Counted from the first letter of the stretch, positions 1 to 8,992 are shown. The stretch: DNA of 64,000 bases from Faecalicatena contorta (GCF_021531975.1 NZ_JAFBIY010000004.1:186001-250000); one strand, 5' to 3'. Made by a program: numbers and translations. Notes: generated from the sequence alone by a model not told the origin.

Positions 1-350
1 TTGAAACAGCAAAAATCCTGTCTGCGCTTCGTATTCCTGTTGTCAAGATTCACTCACTTTATATTGCCCGAAACACACAGTTGTGTGAAGCGTACGAAAA
101 TGGTACAATAACTCTATGTTCAAAAAATGAGTATCTGGACAGACTGATCGAATTTCTGGAATATCTGCATCCGGATATCGCAGTTGAACGGCTTTTCAGC
201 CGGGTTCCCGAAAAAGATGCTGTTTTCTGTAACTGGGGAACGAGCTGGTGGAAGCTGAAAGATGAAGTCCTTTTGCTTATGCAAGAGCGAAACACAAGGC
301 AGGGGAAATGCTGTGACTATCTTGACGGATCAGCATTAAAGCAATGGTAG
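1..350 (+). CDS. TIGR01212-type radical SAM protein, C-terminal part (5' end outside window)
   Basis: Only the C-terminal ~115 residues are present. The frame is open from base 3 and ends at TAG 348-350. The order of motifs (VKIHSLYI, then a Tyr/Glu-rich helix, HPDIAVERLFSRVP, and a final Lys/Trp segment ending near RNTRQGKCCDYL) matches the C-terminus of the YhcC/YtqA radical SAM family (TIGR01212). The CxxxCxxC cluster that binds the iron-sulfur centre lies upstream of the window and cannot be checked. The substrate of this family is not known. The stop overlaps the ribosome binding site of the next gene, so the two are probably co-transcribed. Confidence 0.8.
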   Translation, partial: ETAKILSALRIPVVKIHSLYIARNTQLCEAYENGTITLCSKNEYLDRLIEFLEYLHPDIAVERLFSRVPEKDAVFCNWGTSWWKLKDEVLLLMQERNTRQGKCCDYLDGSALKQW

Positions 351-361
351 GAGGCAATATT

Positions 362-1741
362 TTGGCTGATAAAAATAATGTGACGAACATTACAGTCTTT
401 CGAAAAAAATGGAATATTAATATTGGTGTGTTCCTTTTTGGAGTTATTTTCATTTATCTGATCGTAACGGTTCTTTTATACCTCACCGGTCAGCATGTTT
501 CTGCATATGAAGTACGGGAGGGAACCATACTGAAAGATAATGCATATACGGGTTTCATTGTGAGAAATGAGCAGGTTGTAACAGCCGAAGCAGACGGATA
601 TGTAAATTATTTTGCACCTGAAGGAAGTAAAGTCGGTGCACGCACAAATGTATATTCTCTTTCTTCACAGGAGCTCGATTTTGCAGACACTTCTGCTTCA
701 GAAACAGAAGAACTTTCTGCCGAAGAAAGAGATGCGATTTTTGGCAAAACCCAATCATTCAGTGATAGTTTTCATCCGGAACAGTTCAGTGATGTGTATA
801 CTCTTAAGAATAATATTCAGTCTGTACTGGAAAGCAAGTCCAGCCAGAGCCGTCAGGCGCAGCTTGAAGAAATGCTGGCATCCGGTGTGGATGGTCTGCA
901 GGTATACCCGGCAGCAGGTGACGGCATTATCATCTATGCTACCGATGGATATGAGAGTACAACTGTCAGTGATGTTACTGCAAATATGATTTCAACTACC
1001 GATTATATTCTTACCGGAATAAAGAACAATGAGAAAATAAAAGCCGGAGAACCAGTCTATAAGCTGATTAAAGACGATCATTGGAGTATTGCAATTCTTC
1101 TTGAGGATGACACCGCCAGGGAGCTTGCTGAAGTATCAAGAGTAAAGGTACGTTTTTCCAAGGATAACGAAACAACAAGAGCAGATTTTGCTATTTATAA
1201 TACAAAAGACGCTAATATTGGATTTCTTACTTTTGACTCTTCCATGATACGCTACGCAAAGGAAAGATATCTGGATATTGAACTGATTTTGGAAGACGAG
1301 ACAGGTCTTAAGATCCCGAAATCTTCTGTCGTAAAGAAAAGCTTTTATCTTGTGCCGGAATCATATCTGACACAGGGCGGAAATAGTAAGGAGACCGGCG
1401 TACTGATCGACTCCGGAAAAGATAATGCGGAATTCAAAAAAGTAGACATTTATTACAGAGATAATGAAAATGGCATGGTATATCTGGACCCTAATGTATT
1501 TGATAAAAATACAACTCTTTTAAAACCGGATTCAACAGAAACGTATACCCTGAAGAAAACAAAGGCTTTAAAAGGTGTATATAACATTAACAAAGGATAT
1601 GCTGTATTTAAACAGATAAAGATACTTTGCGAAAGCGAAGAGTATTACATTGTAGAATCTGGCAATGATTATGGTCTGGCGAATTATGATCATATTGCAC
1701 TGATTGGCGAAGATGTACAGGAAAATGATGTCGTATTTTAA
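362..1741 (+). CDS. HlyD-like membrane-anchored envelope protein
   Basis: About 460 residues with a short cytoplasmic N-terminus, one membrane segment near residues 18-40 (NIGVFLFGVIFIYLIVTVLL) and a large extracytoplasmic part. The early region has the beta-rich hairpin of HlyD-type periplasmic adaptor proteins (the EVREGTILKDNAYTGFIVRN region) and a later barrel-like domain. I chose TTG 362 because AGGAGG at 349-354 lies 7 nt upstream; an ATG at 344 in the same frame has no ribosome binding site. The gene overlaps the translational signals of the gene before it and is followed 18 nt later by yggS, so it probably belongs to the division-associated operon. No partner ABC transporter is seen here, so a true efflux role is unproven. 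Confidence 0.75.
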   Translation: MADKNNVTNITVFRKKWNINIGVFLFGVIFIYLIVTVLLYLTGQHVSAYEVREGTILKDNAYTGFIVRNEQVVTAEADGYVNYFAPEGSKVGARTNVYSLSSQELDFADTSASETEELSAEERDAIFGKTQSFSDSFHPEQFSDVYTLKNNIQSVLESKSSQSRQAQLEEMLASGVDGLQVYPAAGDGIIIYATDGYESTTVSDVTANMISTTDYILTGIKNNEKIKAGEPVYKLIKDDHWSIAILLEDDTARELAEVSRVKVRFSKDNETTRADFAIYNTKDANIGFLTFDSSMIRYAKERYLDIELILEDETGLKIPKSSVVKKSFYLVPESYLTQGGNSKETGVLIDSGKDNAEFKKVDIYYRDNENGMVYLDPNVFDKNTTLLKPDSTETYTLKKTKALKGVYNINKGYAVFKQIKILCESEEYYIVESGNDYGLANYDHIALIGEDVQENDVVF

Positions 1742-1759
1742 GAACAGGAGTGATACATA

Positions 1760-2464
1760 ATGTTAAAAGAAAATCTGGAACAGGTAGAAAAAAATATTCA
1801 GGAAGCTTGCGAAAGAAGTGGTCGCAAACGCAGTGAAGTGACATTGATCGCTGTCAGCAAAACGAAACCTGTAGAAACCTTACAGGAGGCTTATGACCTT
1901 GGTGTTCGTGTCTTTGGCGAAAATAAGGTACAGGAACTGACCGAAAAATACGAGGCTCTTCCGGAAGATATTCACTGGCACATGATTGGTCACCTTCAGA
2001 GAAACAAGGTGAAATATATCATTGATAAGGCAGAATTAATTCACTCTGTAGATTCCATTCGTCTCGCAGAAGCAATTGAAAAAGAAGCAGCCAAAAGAAA
2101 TATTACAGCAAATATTCTGATAGAGGTTAATGTTGCAAGAGAAGAGAGCAAGTTTGGTCTTATGCCAGAAGAAATAGACGAATTTGTGGATAAAGTTTCC
2201 GAATTCGAACACATTTGTGTAAAAGGTCTGATGACAATCGCCCCATACGTAGAAAATCCAGAGGAGAATCGCCCGATTTTCGCGCGTTTACGTAAATTAT
2301 CTGTTGACATTGCAGCGAAAAACGCCCATAATATTACTATGAGTATACTGTCGATGGGTATGACCGGAGACTATCAGGTTGCTATAGAAGAAGGTGCCAC
2401 TTTAGTTCGCGTTGGCACCGGTATTTTTGGCGAGCGAAATTATGCTCAAACAAACGTAAGATAG
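1760..2464 (+). CDS. yggS: YggS/YlmE-family pyridoxal phosphate homeostasis protein
   Basis: A 234-residue single-domain alanine-racemase-like barrel of the PROSC/YggS family. The PLP lysine is K34 in the motif AVSKTKP, followed by the family motifs FGENKVQEL, WHMIGHLQRNK, VNVAREESKFG, GLMTIAP and SMGMTGDY. Family members bind PLP and keep its free level and amino-acid pools in balance, with no robust catalytic activity known. It lies directly upstream of sepF, as ylmE lies before ylmF in Bacillus subtilis. Length is typical of the family. Confidence 0.95.
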   Translation: MLKENLEQVEKNIQEACERSGRKRSEVTLIAVSKTKPVETLQEAYDLGVRVFGENKVQELTEKYEALPEDIHWHMIGHLQRNKVKYIIDKAELIHSVDSIRLAEAIEKEAAKRNITANILIEVNVAREESKFGLMPEEIDEFVDKVSEFEHICVKGLMTIAPYVENPEENRPIFARLRKLSVDIAAKNAHNITMSILSMGMTGDYQVAIEEGATLVRVGTGIFGERNYAQTNVR

Positions 2465-2476
2465 GAGAATACATAA

Positions 2477-3022
2477 ATGGGAGTATTAGATAAGTTTTTA
2501 GACATCATGAAATTAAGTGACGATGAGGATTACGAGGACGATTTTTTCGATGATGACTATGAAGATGATTACGAAGAGAAACCAAAGAAAAGTTTTTTCC
2601 GTAAATCTAAAGACTATGATGAAGATGATGACTATGATGACGGTTATGATCTTCCGGCAAAGTCTTCCAAAACTTCCCGCTCTAATAATAAAGTAACACC
2701 TATGCGTCAGCCGGCAAGAAGAACTGGCGTTGCTATGGAAGTATGTGTCATCAAGCCAACATCTGTTGAAGATGCAAGAGAAATTACAGAGACATTACTT
2801 GATGGCCGAACAGTTATCCTGAATCTGGAAGGTCTGGATCTGGAAGTTGCACAGCGTATCATTGATTTTACATCAGGTGCAACATATGCGATCAGTGGAA
2901 ACCTGCAGAAGATTTCTAATTATATTTTCCTTGTGACACCGACTAACGTAGATATATCCGGTGATTTACAGGATCTTCTGAATACATCCTTTGATGCCTC
3001 TTCCATGCGTTCAAGATTCTAA
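2477..3022 (+). CDS. sepF: SepF cell division protein
   Basis: A 181-residue SepF. A short N-terminal amphipathic helix (MGVLDKFLDIMKL) that would bind the membrane is followed by a long Asp/Glu/Tyr-rich linker (about residues 15-60) and the globular C-terminal domain (about 90-175) with the conserved IKPTSVEDAREI, VILNLEGLD and FTSGATYAISG motifs. SepF anchors and bundles FtsZ at the division septum. It sits 12 nt after yggS and is followed by ylmH, the usual Firmicutes order; ylmG is absent between them. Confidence 0.95.
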   Translation: MGVLDKFLDIMKLSDDEDYEDDFFDDDYEDDYEEKPKKSFFRKSKDYDEDDDYDDGYDLPAKSSKTSRSNNKVTPMRQPARRTGVAMEVCVIKPTSVEDAREITETLLDGRTVILNLEGLDLEVAQRIIDFTSGATYAISGNLQKISNYIFLVTPTNVDISGDLQDLLNTSFDASSMRSRF

Positions 3023-3043
3023 GAAGTTATAAAGGTTTATCAG

Positions 3044-3799
3044 ATGAACAAAGAAGAAATCATGCTCAGAAAACGTCTGGAAGAATTGTCAAATCAGGCT
3101 TACCAGCGTGATATTGTCACTTTTTCAGACTTTCTGAATCTTAATGAACTAAATATACTTCATACAACACCGAAAGATATGTTTCCTGCACATTATGAAA
3201 CGTATGGAGGTTATGAATTAGCAGAGCGTCAGATGGTTGCATTTCTACCTGATGCTCTTTATTATGAGTACACATATCCCATGTGTGTTCTTGAAATCAG
3301 GCCTGCTAATCCCCGTTTCTCAGAAGAGCTGACCCACAGAGATTATCTCGGTTCACTTATGAACCTGGGTATTGAAAGAAGTAAACTCGGGGATATTATC
3401 GTAGACAGTACTGCTGCGATGGTATTTGCACGTGAAGAGATCGCACCATATATCGCAGAGCAGCTTACACGAATTCGGCATACCGTTGTCAAAATAACGA
3501 TACATGATGCGATAGATATTACGTATGCGCCATCATACGAGACAATCAAGGGAACGGTTCCTTCCATACGTCTGGATACTGTCCTTTCTGTTGCATATCC
3601 AATGTCCCGCAGTAAGATTACTGCATATATCGAAGCCGGGCGTGTGTTTGTAAATGGAAAATTAATCACAAGCAACGGATATCACTTAAAAGAGAATGAT
3701 ATCATATCTGTAAGGGGTCTGGGGCGTATCGCATACGAAACCGTACTTTCAGAGACGAAAAAAGGGCGCTATATGATTTCTGTCCGAAAATATATTTAA
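3044..3799 (+). CDS. ylmH: YlmH-like S4-domain RNA-binding protein
   Basis: A 251-residue protein with the N-terminal YlmH domain and a C-terminal S4 RNA-binding fold (about residues 178-240, beginning RLDTVLSVAYPMSRSKITAYIEAG and including VFVNGKLI and ENDIISVRGLGR). The family binds ribosomal large-subunit complexes; in Bacillus YlmH helps rescue stalled 50S subunits carrying peptidyl-tRNA. It sits in the sepF-lspA operon. AAAGG at about 3031-3035 supports ATG 3044. Confidence 0.9.
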   Translation: MNKEEIMLRKRLEELSNQAYQRDIVTFSDFLNLNELNILHTTPKDMFPAHYETYGGYELAERQMVAFLPDALYYEYTYPMCVLEIRPANPRFSEELTHRDYLGSLMNLGIERSKLGDIIVDSTAAMVFAREEIAPYIAEQLTRIRHTVVKITIHDAIDITYAPSYETIKGTVPSIRLDTVLSVAYPMSRSKITAYIEAGRVFVNGKLITSNGYHLKENDIISVRGLGRIAYETVLSETKKGRYMISVRKYI

Positions 3800-3814
3800 A
3801 TAATAAGGATATAA

Positions 3815-4348
3815 ATGAAAATGAAAGAAAAACGTAGTTTCCACTATCTGCTGGCACTTACAGTAATCGCTGTCGGAGTTATAGCAGATCAGATTACAAA
3901 ATATTTTGCACTTATCAGACTTAAAGATTGTCCACCCTATGTAATATGGGAGAATGTATTTCAGCTGGAATATCTGGAAAATCGTGGTGCCGCATTTGGA
4001 ATGTTTCAAAACCAGCAGACATATTTTATCCTATGTGTCATTGTTGTTATTTCATTTGTTCTGTGGTTCTATATTCGAGTACCAATGGACAGATATTTTC
4101 TTCCAATGCGTATATGCACATTACTGATTGTTGCAGGTGCATTGGGGAATTGTATTGATCGTGTACGTTTCAATTACGTGATAGATTTCTTTTATTTTAA
4201 ACTGATTGATTTCCCGATATTTAATGTGGCAGATATTTACGTTACAGTTGCAACATTTTTACTTGCTGTTTTATTGCTCTTTTATTACAAGGAGGAAGAT
4301 TTTGAAAGAATATTTCACAGTAGAAAACGAGGCCGGAGAGAGGATTGA
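3815..4348 (+). CDS. lspA: Lipoprotein signal peptidase (signal peptidase II)
   Basis: A 177-residue membrane protein with four hydrophobic segments, the standard LspA topology. The two catalytic aspartates are in GNCIDRV and NVADIYVT, and the conserved NRGAAFGMF motif follows the first loop. It cleaves the signal peptide of diacylglyceryl-modified prolipoproteins such as the ApbE encoded later in this window. It overlaps the start of rluD by 47 nt, which suggests translational coupling; lspA-rluD (ylyB) is the normal Firmicutes order. Confidence 0.95.
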   Translation: MKMKEKRSFHYLLALTVIAVGVIADQITKYFALIRLKDCPPYVIWENVFQLEYLENRGAAFGMFQNQQTYFILCVIVVISFVLWFYIRVPMDRYFLPMRICTLLIVAGALGNCIDRVRFNYVIDFFYFKLIDFPIFNVADIYVTVATFLLAVLLLFYYKEEDFERIFHSRKRGRRED

Positions 4349-5216
4349 CCGTTATCTTGCCGAAGAGTTAGAAGGGCGTTCACGCTCCTATATACAAAAG
4401 CTCATAAAAGAAGGACATGTGAAAGTAAACGATAAGCCTGTAAAAGCAAATTACAGGCTTGTTTTAGGTGACCGCGCAGAGGTCTTTCTCCCCGAGATTG
4501 TGGAACCGGATATTCTGCCGGAAAATATTCCACTGGATATTCTATATGAAGATCAGGATATCATTGTCGTAAATAAACCCAAACAGATGGTTGTGCATCC
4601 GGCACCGGGACACTATACCGGAACACTTGTGAATGCTTTGATGTATCACTGCGGAGAGGATTTATCCGGCATTAACGGAACCATGCGTCCTGGTATTGTC
4701 CATAGAATTGATATGGATACAACGGGATCACTGGTTATCTGTAAAAATGACATGGCACACCAGAGCCTTTCTGAGCAGTTAAAAGACCATTCGATCCATC
4801 GCATTTATGTCGCGATTGTACATGGAAACATAAAGGAAAACGAAGGAACTGTAAATGCACCGATCGGCAGACATCCAACCGACCGTAAGAAGATGAGTAC
4901 ACAGTCCAGGCATGCCAGAGAAGCCATAACCCATTATAAAGTACTGGAACGATTTGGTGATTACACCTATATACAATGTCAACTGGAAACAGGACGTACA
5001 CATCAGATTCGCGTGCATATGGCAAGCATCGGTCATCCATTAGTAGGAGATGCCGTATATGGTCCCAAAAAGTGCCCATTTCCCCACTTACAGGGTCAGA
5101 CCTTGCATGCAAAAATCCTTGGATTTATCCATCCACGTACTGAATCTTATATGGAGACAGAAGCACCATTACCACAATATTTTGTAGAATTATTAGACAG
5201 ACTAACTAAATTTTAA
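4302..5216 (+). CDS. rluD: RluD-family 23S rRNA pseudouridine synthase
   Basis: A 304-residue protein with an N-terminal S4 domain (about 1-70, including GERIDRYLAEEL and YIQKLIKEGHVKVN) and the RluA-type catalytic domain. The catalytic aspartate is in HRIDMDTTG and the fold signature RTHQIRVHMA is present. The family converts uridines of 23S rRNA helix 69 or nearby to pseudouridine. I chose TTG 4302 because AAGGAGGA at about 4289-4295 is correctly spaced; this places the start inside the last 47 nt of lspA. An upstream in-frame extension to 4206 has no ribosome binding site. Confidence 0.93.
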   Translation: MKEYFTVENEAGERIDRYLAEELEGRSRSYIQKLIKEGHVKVNDKPVKANYRLVLGDRAEVFLPEIVEPDILPENIPLDILYEDQDIIVVNKPKQMVVHPAPGHYTGTLVNALMYHCGEDLSGINGTMRPGIVHRIDMDTTGSLVICKNDMAHQSLSEQLKDHSIHRIYVAIVHGNIKENEGTVNAPIGRHPTDRKKMSTQSRHAREAITHYKVLERFGDYTYIQCQLETGRTHQIRVHMASIGHPLVGDAVYGPKKCPFPHLQGQTLHAKILGFIHPRTESYMETEAPLPQYFVELLDRLTKF

Positions 5217-5261
5217 GTTAAAATTTTCTAAAAATTATATACTTTCTGCACAAATTATTAT

Positions 5262-5267
5262 ATAATA
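5262..5267 (+). promoter_or_regulatory. Possible sigma-A -10 element before the kinase gene
   Basis: TATAAT is present about 29 nt upstream of the start codon of the cytidylate-kinase-like gene, in an AT-rich 79-nt gap. The -35 position (5239-5244, TATACT) matches the consensus poorly, so this is a weak call. Confidence 0.4.
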
Positions 5268-5295
5268 GCTTATATAAAAAAGGAGCGTGATAAGT

Positions 5296-5937
5296 ATGGC
5301 AAAAACAAATACAATTATTACAATCGGCAGACAGTTCGGAAGCGCCGGTCGTGAGATAGGTTATAAAGTAGCAGAAGATCTGGGCATCAAACTATATGAC
5401 AGAGAAATGCTGGACAGGGCAGCAAAAGAAAGCGGCATCTGCCAGGAGCTCTTCGAAACACATGACGAAAAGCCAACGAACAGTTTCCTTTACTCCCTTG
5501 TCATGGATACCTATTCCCTTGGTTATTCCGCAGGAAGCTATGCGGATATGCCAATCAACCACAAAGTATTTCTTGCACAGTTTGATGCAATTAAGAAAAT
5601 AGCAGATGAAGGTCCTTGTATTCTTGTCGGACGTTGTGCTGACTATGCATTAGAAGAATATGATAACGTATTAAGCGTTTTCATCCACGCAGATCTGGAT
5701 TCAAGAATCCGTCGTATTGCACGTATCTATGATCTGACAGATGCAAAAGCAAAAGAACTCATTCTGAAAACAGACAAAAAACGTTCCAGCTATTACAACT
5801 ACTACAGCAATAAGAAATGGGGATCCGCTGAAAGCTACCATATGTGCCTGGACAGTTCCGTATTAGGAATAAGCGGAACAGCAGAGGCAATTGAAAAACT
5901 GGTAGAATTAAAAGAAAATAATACAGAGAAAATATAA
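5296..5937 (+). CDS. Cytidylate kinase-like P-loop protein
   Basis: A 213-residue protein of the cytidylate-kinase-like group. The N-terminal phosphate-binding loop is GRQFGSAGREIG (about residues 11-22), and the middle holds ILVGRCADYAL and a LID-like region rich in Arg and Lys (KTDKKRSSYYNYYSNKKWG). Family members phosphorylate nucleoside monophosphates, but the true substrate is not established. AGGAG 5281-5285 lies 10 nt before ATG 5296, so an in-frame GTG at 5287 is unlikely to be the start. The downstream inverted repeat probably ends its transcript. Confidence 0.85.
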   Translation: MAKTNTIITIGRQFGSAGREIGYKVAEDLGIKLYDREMLDRAAKESGICQELFETHDEKPTNSFLYSLVMDTYSLGYSAGSYADMPINHKVFLAQFDAIKKIADEGPCILVGRCADYALEEYDNVLSVFIHADLDSRIRRIARIYDLTDAKAKELILKTDKKRSSYYNYYSNKKWGSAESYHMCLDSSVLGISGTAEAIEKLVELKENNTEKI

Positions 5938-5979
5938 ATTTGGGACGTAGACTTTTTCAAAAAGTCTACGTCCCAAATT
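5937..5979. terminator. Perfect 43-bp inverted repeat between convergent genes
   Basis: Two 21-nt arms (5937-5957 and 5959-5979) are perfectly complementary around C5958. The arms run from AATTT through GGGACGTAGAC to TTTTT. The repeat lies between the convergent ends of the kinase gene and the ttcA-like gene, so it can act as a terminator for both. It is also copy 1 of a dispersed element. Confidence 0.75.
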
Positions 5980-5997
5980 GCAAAATGTGGTGTACCC
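5937..5997 (-). repeat. REP-like dispersed element, copy 1
   Basis: Read on the minus strand the unit is a GGTACACCAC box (5987-5996), a 12-nt spacer and the GGGACGTAGAC hairpin. The same unit with the same spacing occurs at 42462-42521 on the plus strand. Conservation of the box outside the hairpin shows that the two are related copies and not merely similar terminators. Confidence 0.65.
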
Positions 5998-6004
5998 AAA
6001 TGAA

Positions 6005-6739
6005 TTATCTTACATGTGGAACTCGCTGCGGCCAGCCTTTAATATCCCCATTCAGAATGGCTGTAAACATACGCTGTTTTGCGCCTGGGTGCTCCTGATT
6101 TAATTGACGTACAAGCTCCTTTGCATATTGACGCTTGGTATATCCGTCAATCGGACACCGGCTCGTAACGACAGGAAGCTTGTATTTATTTTTAAATCCG
6201 ATCACATCTGCCTCATCTACAAACATGATGGGGCGGATGACAGTAAGATCCATACGATCCAGATATGTCCTTGGGGAAAAGGAATAAAATCGTCCTTCAA
6301 ATAGTAATGATAAAAGCATTGTTTCTATAATATCATCTTTATGATGCGCATAAGCCACTTTATTACAGCCCATTTCCTTAACAGCCTGATTCAGTGCACC
6401 TTTTCTCATCTTTGCACAAAGAGAACAGGGATTCGGTTCTTTACGCTCCTCAAACAATATATGCGCAATATCTGTTTTTACAATCCGATAGGGAACTCCC
6501 AATTCTTCACACAACTTTATAACAGGTGTGAAATCACATTCTGAATATCCCAGATCTACTGTTATGGCACTCAATTGAAACTTCTTTGGATAAAATCTCT
6601 GTAATCCGTGAAGCGCATATAGAAGAGTAAGACTATCCTTTCCGCCGGAAATTCCGACTGCAATATGATCGCCTTCGTCTATCATCGTGTATTCATCTAC
6701 GGCTTTCCTTGTATAACTCAAAAGCTGCTGTAATTTCAT
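6005..6739 (-). CDS. TtcA-like tRNA 2-thiolation ATPase (PP-loop)
   Basis: About 244 residues. The ATP-pyrophosphatase loop SGGKDS is near residue 31. Cysteines in CSLC (about residue 107) and in SRCPIDG (about 193) fit the iron-sulfur ligands of the TtcA family. Family members activate C32 of tRNA with ATP and replace oxygen with sulfur. ATG 6739 is 10 nt after an AGGA; an ATG at 6748 lies too close to it. The gene points toward the plus-strand kinase gene and shares the inverted repeat at 5937-5979 with it. Relatives in Firmicutes are poorly studied, so the exact tRNA position is inferred. Confidence 0.85.
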   Translation of the reverse strand: MKLQQLLSYTRKAVDEYTMIDEGDHIAVGISGGKDSLTLLYALHGLQRFYPKKFQLSAITVDLGYSECDFTPVIKLCEELGVPYRIVKTDIAHILFEERKEPNPCSLCAKMRKGALNQAVKEMGCNKVAYAHHKDDIIETMLLSLLFEGRFYSFSPRTYLDRMDLTVIRPIMFVDEADVIGFKNKYKLPVVTSRCPIDGYTKRQYAKELVRQLNQEHPGAKQRMFTAILNGDIKGWPQRVPHVR

Positions 6740-6861
6740 TTGTACCATGTCCTTTCTAAAAAATGCATTTCCTCATATAGAGTACATGATATTTAATTTT
6801 TTTACAATATGATATAATAAGAAAAAATGACATATTTAAGAAAGATAAGAAAGGCGCTAAA

Positions 6862-7916
6862 ATGGCTGATTTAAAAACAAGATGGACAGAATCTGTTCAA
6901 AACAATAAAAATCAAGTGCTGCAAGAATATCCTCGCCCATCTATGAAGAGGGAGAGTTATATAAATTTAAATGGACTATGGGATTATGCAATTACTGATT
7001 CTCCCCAGTTTCCAGATAAATATGAGGGCAAAATACTTGTTCCATTTTCACCCGAGGCACCTCTGTCAGGAGTTGAACGGCAGGTAAAACCTGAACAATT
7101 TCTCTGGTATCATCGTATACTGCCAGAAGAAATCAATGTTACTTCTCCGAAACGCTGGCTTCTGCATTTCGGAGCTGCAGATCAGCTTGCTGCAGTCTAT
7201 GTCAATGGAACACTTGTATGCAGACATTCTGGGGGATATCTGTCTTTTTCTGCTGACATTACAGATGCTTTGAATAAAACAGGGGAAAATGAGATTATTG
7301 TTACTATTAAGGACTACTCCGAAAAAGCGTATTACGGGAAAGGCAAACAATCCCTAAAACCCGGCGGAATGTTTTATACTGCACAAAGCGGAATCTGGCA
7401 GACAGTCTGGGCAGAGGAAGTACCGGAGACATACATCCATTCATTAAAAATAACTCCGATACTGGACACCTCTGAGGTTGAGATTACCGTTCATACAATC
7501 AGCAACAGACAAAACGAAAAAGCATCTATTACTTTTTCAAGTACAGAATCATAGACAGATGAAATAAACCAGCAAGTACAGAATCATAGACAGATGAAAT
7601 AAACCAGAAAACATTTGATATCCCGGTTAACTTGCCCGTTCGTATGCCGGTGCAGAATCCACACGAATGGAGCCCGGAAGATCCATTTTTGTATCATCTG
7701 GAGGTCACCTTAAACCAGGATAAGGTGGAAAGCTATTTTGCGATGCGAAAAGTAGAACTCAAAAAAGATGCTCATGGTTTTTCCAGGCTATTTCTGAATC
7801 ATATGCCATACTTCCTGCGTGGTGTTCTTGATCAGGGCTACTGGCCAGATGGACTTTATACAGCTCCTTCTGATGAAGCACTTATGTTATATAGAATAAA
7901 TCATAAAACAAATTAA
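6862..7916 (+). pseudogene. Decayed glycoside hydrolase family 2 gene (beta-galactosidase/glucuronidase type)
   Basis: The first 230 codons encode a GH2 sugar-binding domain (NLNGLWDYAIT, WYHRILPEE, AVYVNGTLV) and the start of the immunoglobulin-like domain, then an in-frame TAG at 7552-7554. The reading frame returns at about 7610 and encodes MPVQNPHEWSPEDPFLYHLE to YWPDGLYTAPSDEAL, the stretch just before the TIM barrel, and ends at TAA 7914-7916. The catalytic barrel is missing. Three lesions are visible: the nonsense codon, a 35-bp tandem duplication that shifts frame, and loss of the 3' half. ATG 6862 follows GAAAGG. The gene abuts the terminator of the convergent recombinase gene. Confidence 0.85.
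7538..7607 (+). repeat. 35-bp perfect tandem duplication inside the GH2 pseudogene
   Basis: Bases 7538-7572 and 7573-7607 are identical. Both copies carry the TAG triplet. Thirty-five is not a multiple of three; removing one copy puts the two GH2 reading frames back in phase (770 minus 35 is divisible by 3). Confidence 0.95.
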
Positions 7917-7947
7917 GGGAACCATATTCTTTATGGTTCCCTTAATT
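7911..7947 (-). terminator. Hairpin terminator of the recombinase gene
   Basis: Arms 7911-7926 and 7932-7947 are perfectly complementary (16 bp, TTAAGGGAACCATA type) with a 5-nt loop. On the minus strand a T-rich stretch (TTTGTTTTATG) follows. The upstream arm lies inside the last codons of the recombinase gene. Confidence 0.75.
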
Positions 7948-8992
7948 TAACAGCAGAAGCCGCCTGTCGCCGTCTGTTCTCATCAATTGCAGCATAATGC
8001 TTCTTTGTTGTATTTACATCTTTATGTCCAAGAACGTCTGCAACAAGGTAGATGTCACCTGTTTCCTTATAAAGAGACGTGCCATATGTACTTCGAAGCT
8101 TATGAGGCGTGATTTTTTTATTCGGCGTTACCTGACGGGCATATTTTTTGACCATATTTTCAACAGCCTGTACACCCATGCGACGTCTCTGTGTGGAAAG
8201 AAAAAGTGCATTTTCATGGCCGGAGAGAGGAGTAATCATTTTTCTGTCTCCTTCGATGTAATTCACAAGAGCCTGTTCAACTTCTTCTCCAAAATAGACT
8301 ACCATCTGGTTTCCACCTTTTCTTGTGACCGTAATTCCATTATTCTTAAAATCCACATCTGTAAGATCCAGTCCGACACATTCTGATACTCGAATACCGG
8401 TTCCGAGAAGTAATGTAAGAATGGCAATATCACGTTCTCTTGTTTTCTTATAATATGTCAGAGCCTGCCCGGTAAGCTTGCTTCCGGCATTATCTACAAA
8501 GTCAAGCAACATAGCAACCTCATCCGCATCAAGCCTTATTATGGCTTTTTCATGTATTTTCGGCATTTCTACAAGTAATGTTGGATTCCTGGAAATCATC
8601 TGTCTCTTATAATAATAGCCATAAAAACTTCTAAGAGCAGACATTTTTCTTGCCAGACCTTTTTCTCCGTTAATCATCGTTTCGTCATCATCACGTTTAT
8701 AAATCTTCAGATATTCCATATATTCTTCAATATCTACAGGTTCAAGACGTTCCAGATCCTTTACCGTAAACTGTTCAATCGAATATTTACTGTATATCGG
8801 ATTATTTTCCATCAGGAAACGGTAAAAAACACGAATATCATATGCATAATTCATACGTGTACGGATAGATGATACCGGTTCCATTGCCCGGAAAAAATCA
8901 CGTGCAAACGGCGGTAATGTCTTTAAAAGCTCACGAAGTCGTAATGTATAATCAATTTGTGTCTGCTCATGATATGTCGTTGGTTTAGCCAT
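7931..8992 (-). CDS. XerS-like tyrosine recombinase
   Basis: A 353-residue phage-integrase-family recombinase with a SAM-like core-binding domain (about 10-150) and a catalytic domain (about 170-350). The catalytic set is visible: Arg in GTGIRVSE, Lys in TRKGGNQ, HxxR in PHKLRST, His in VLGHKDVNTT and the tyrosine in KKHYAAID. Length and the spacer LTGQALTYYKKTRERDIAILTLLL resemble the single-recombinase XerS type of streptococci more than XerC/XerD. The gene has its own promoter and terminator, no excisionase or phage genes lie near it, so chromosome-dimer resolution is more likely than mobility. Function is inferred. Confidence 0.8.
   Translation of the reverse strand: MAKPTTYHEQTQIDYTLRLRELLKTLPPFARDFFRAMEPVSSIRTRMNYAYDIRVFYRFLMENNPIYSKYSIEQFTVKDLERLEPVDIEEYMEYLKIYKRDDDETMINGEKGLARKMSALRSFYGYYYKRQMISRNPTLLVEMPKIHEKAIIRLDADEVAMLLDFVDNAGSKLTGQALTYYKKTRERDIAILTLLLGTGIRVSECVGLDLTDVDFKNNGITVTRKGGNQMVVYFGEEVEQALVNYIEGDRKMITPLSGHENALFLSTQRRRMGVQAVENMVKKYARQVTPNKKITPHKLRSTYGTSLYKETGDIYLVADVLGHKDVNTTKKHYAAIDENRRRQAASAVKLREP

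Noticed and set aside
5239-5244. A -35 box for the kinase promoter
   Set aside because: TATACT matches only three of six positions; only the -10 is credible.
7538-7607. Direct repeats as a CRISPR or attachment site
   Set aside because: Only two copies, adjacent with no spacer, and they fit a tandem duplication.
7931-8992. Tyrosine recombinase as a mobile-element integrase
   Set aside because: No excisionase, relaxase, phage genes or direct repeats flank it; the gene has its own promoter and terminator and looks like a Xer protein.
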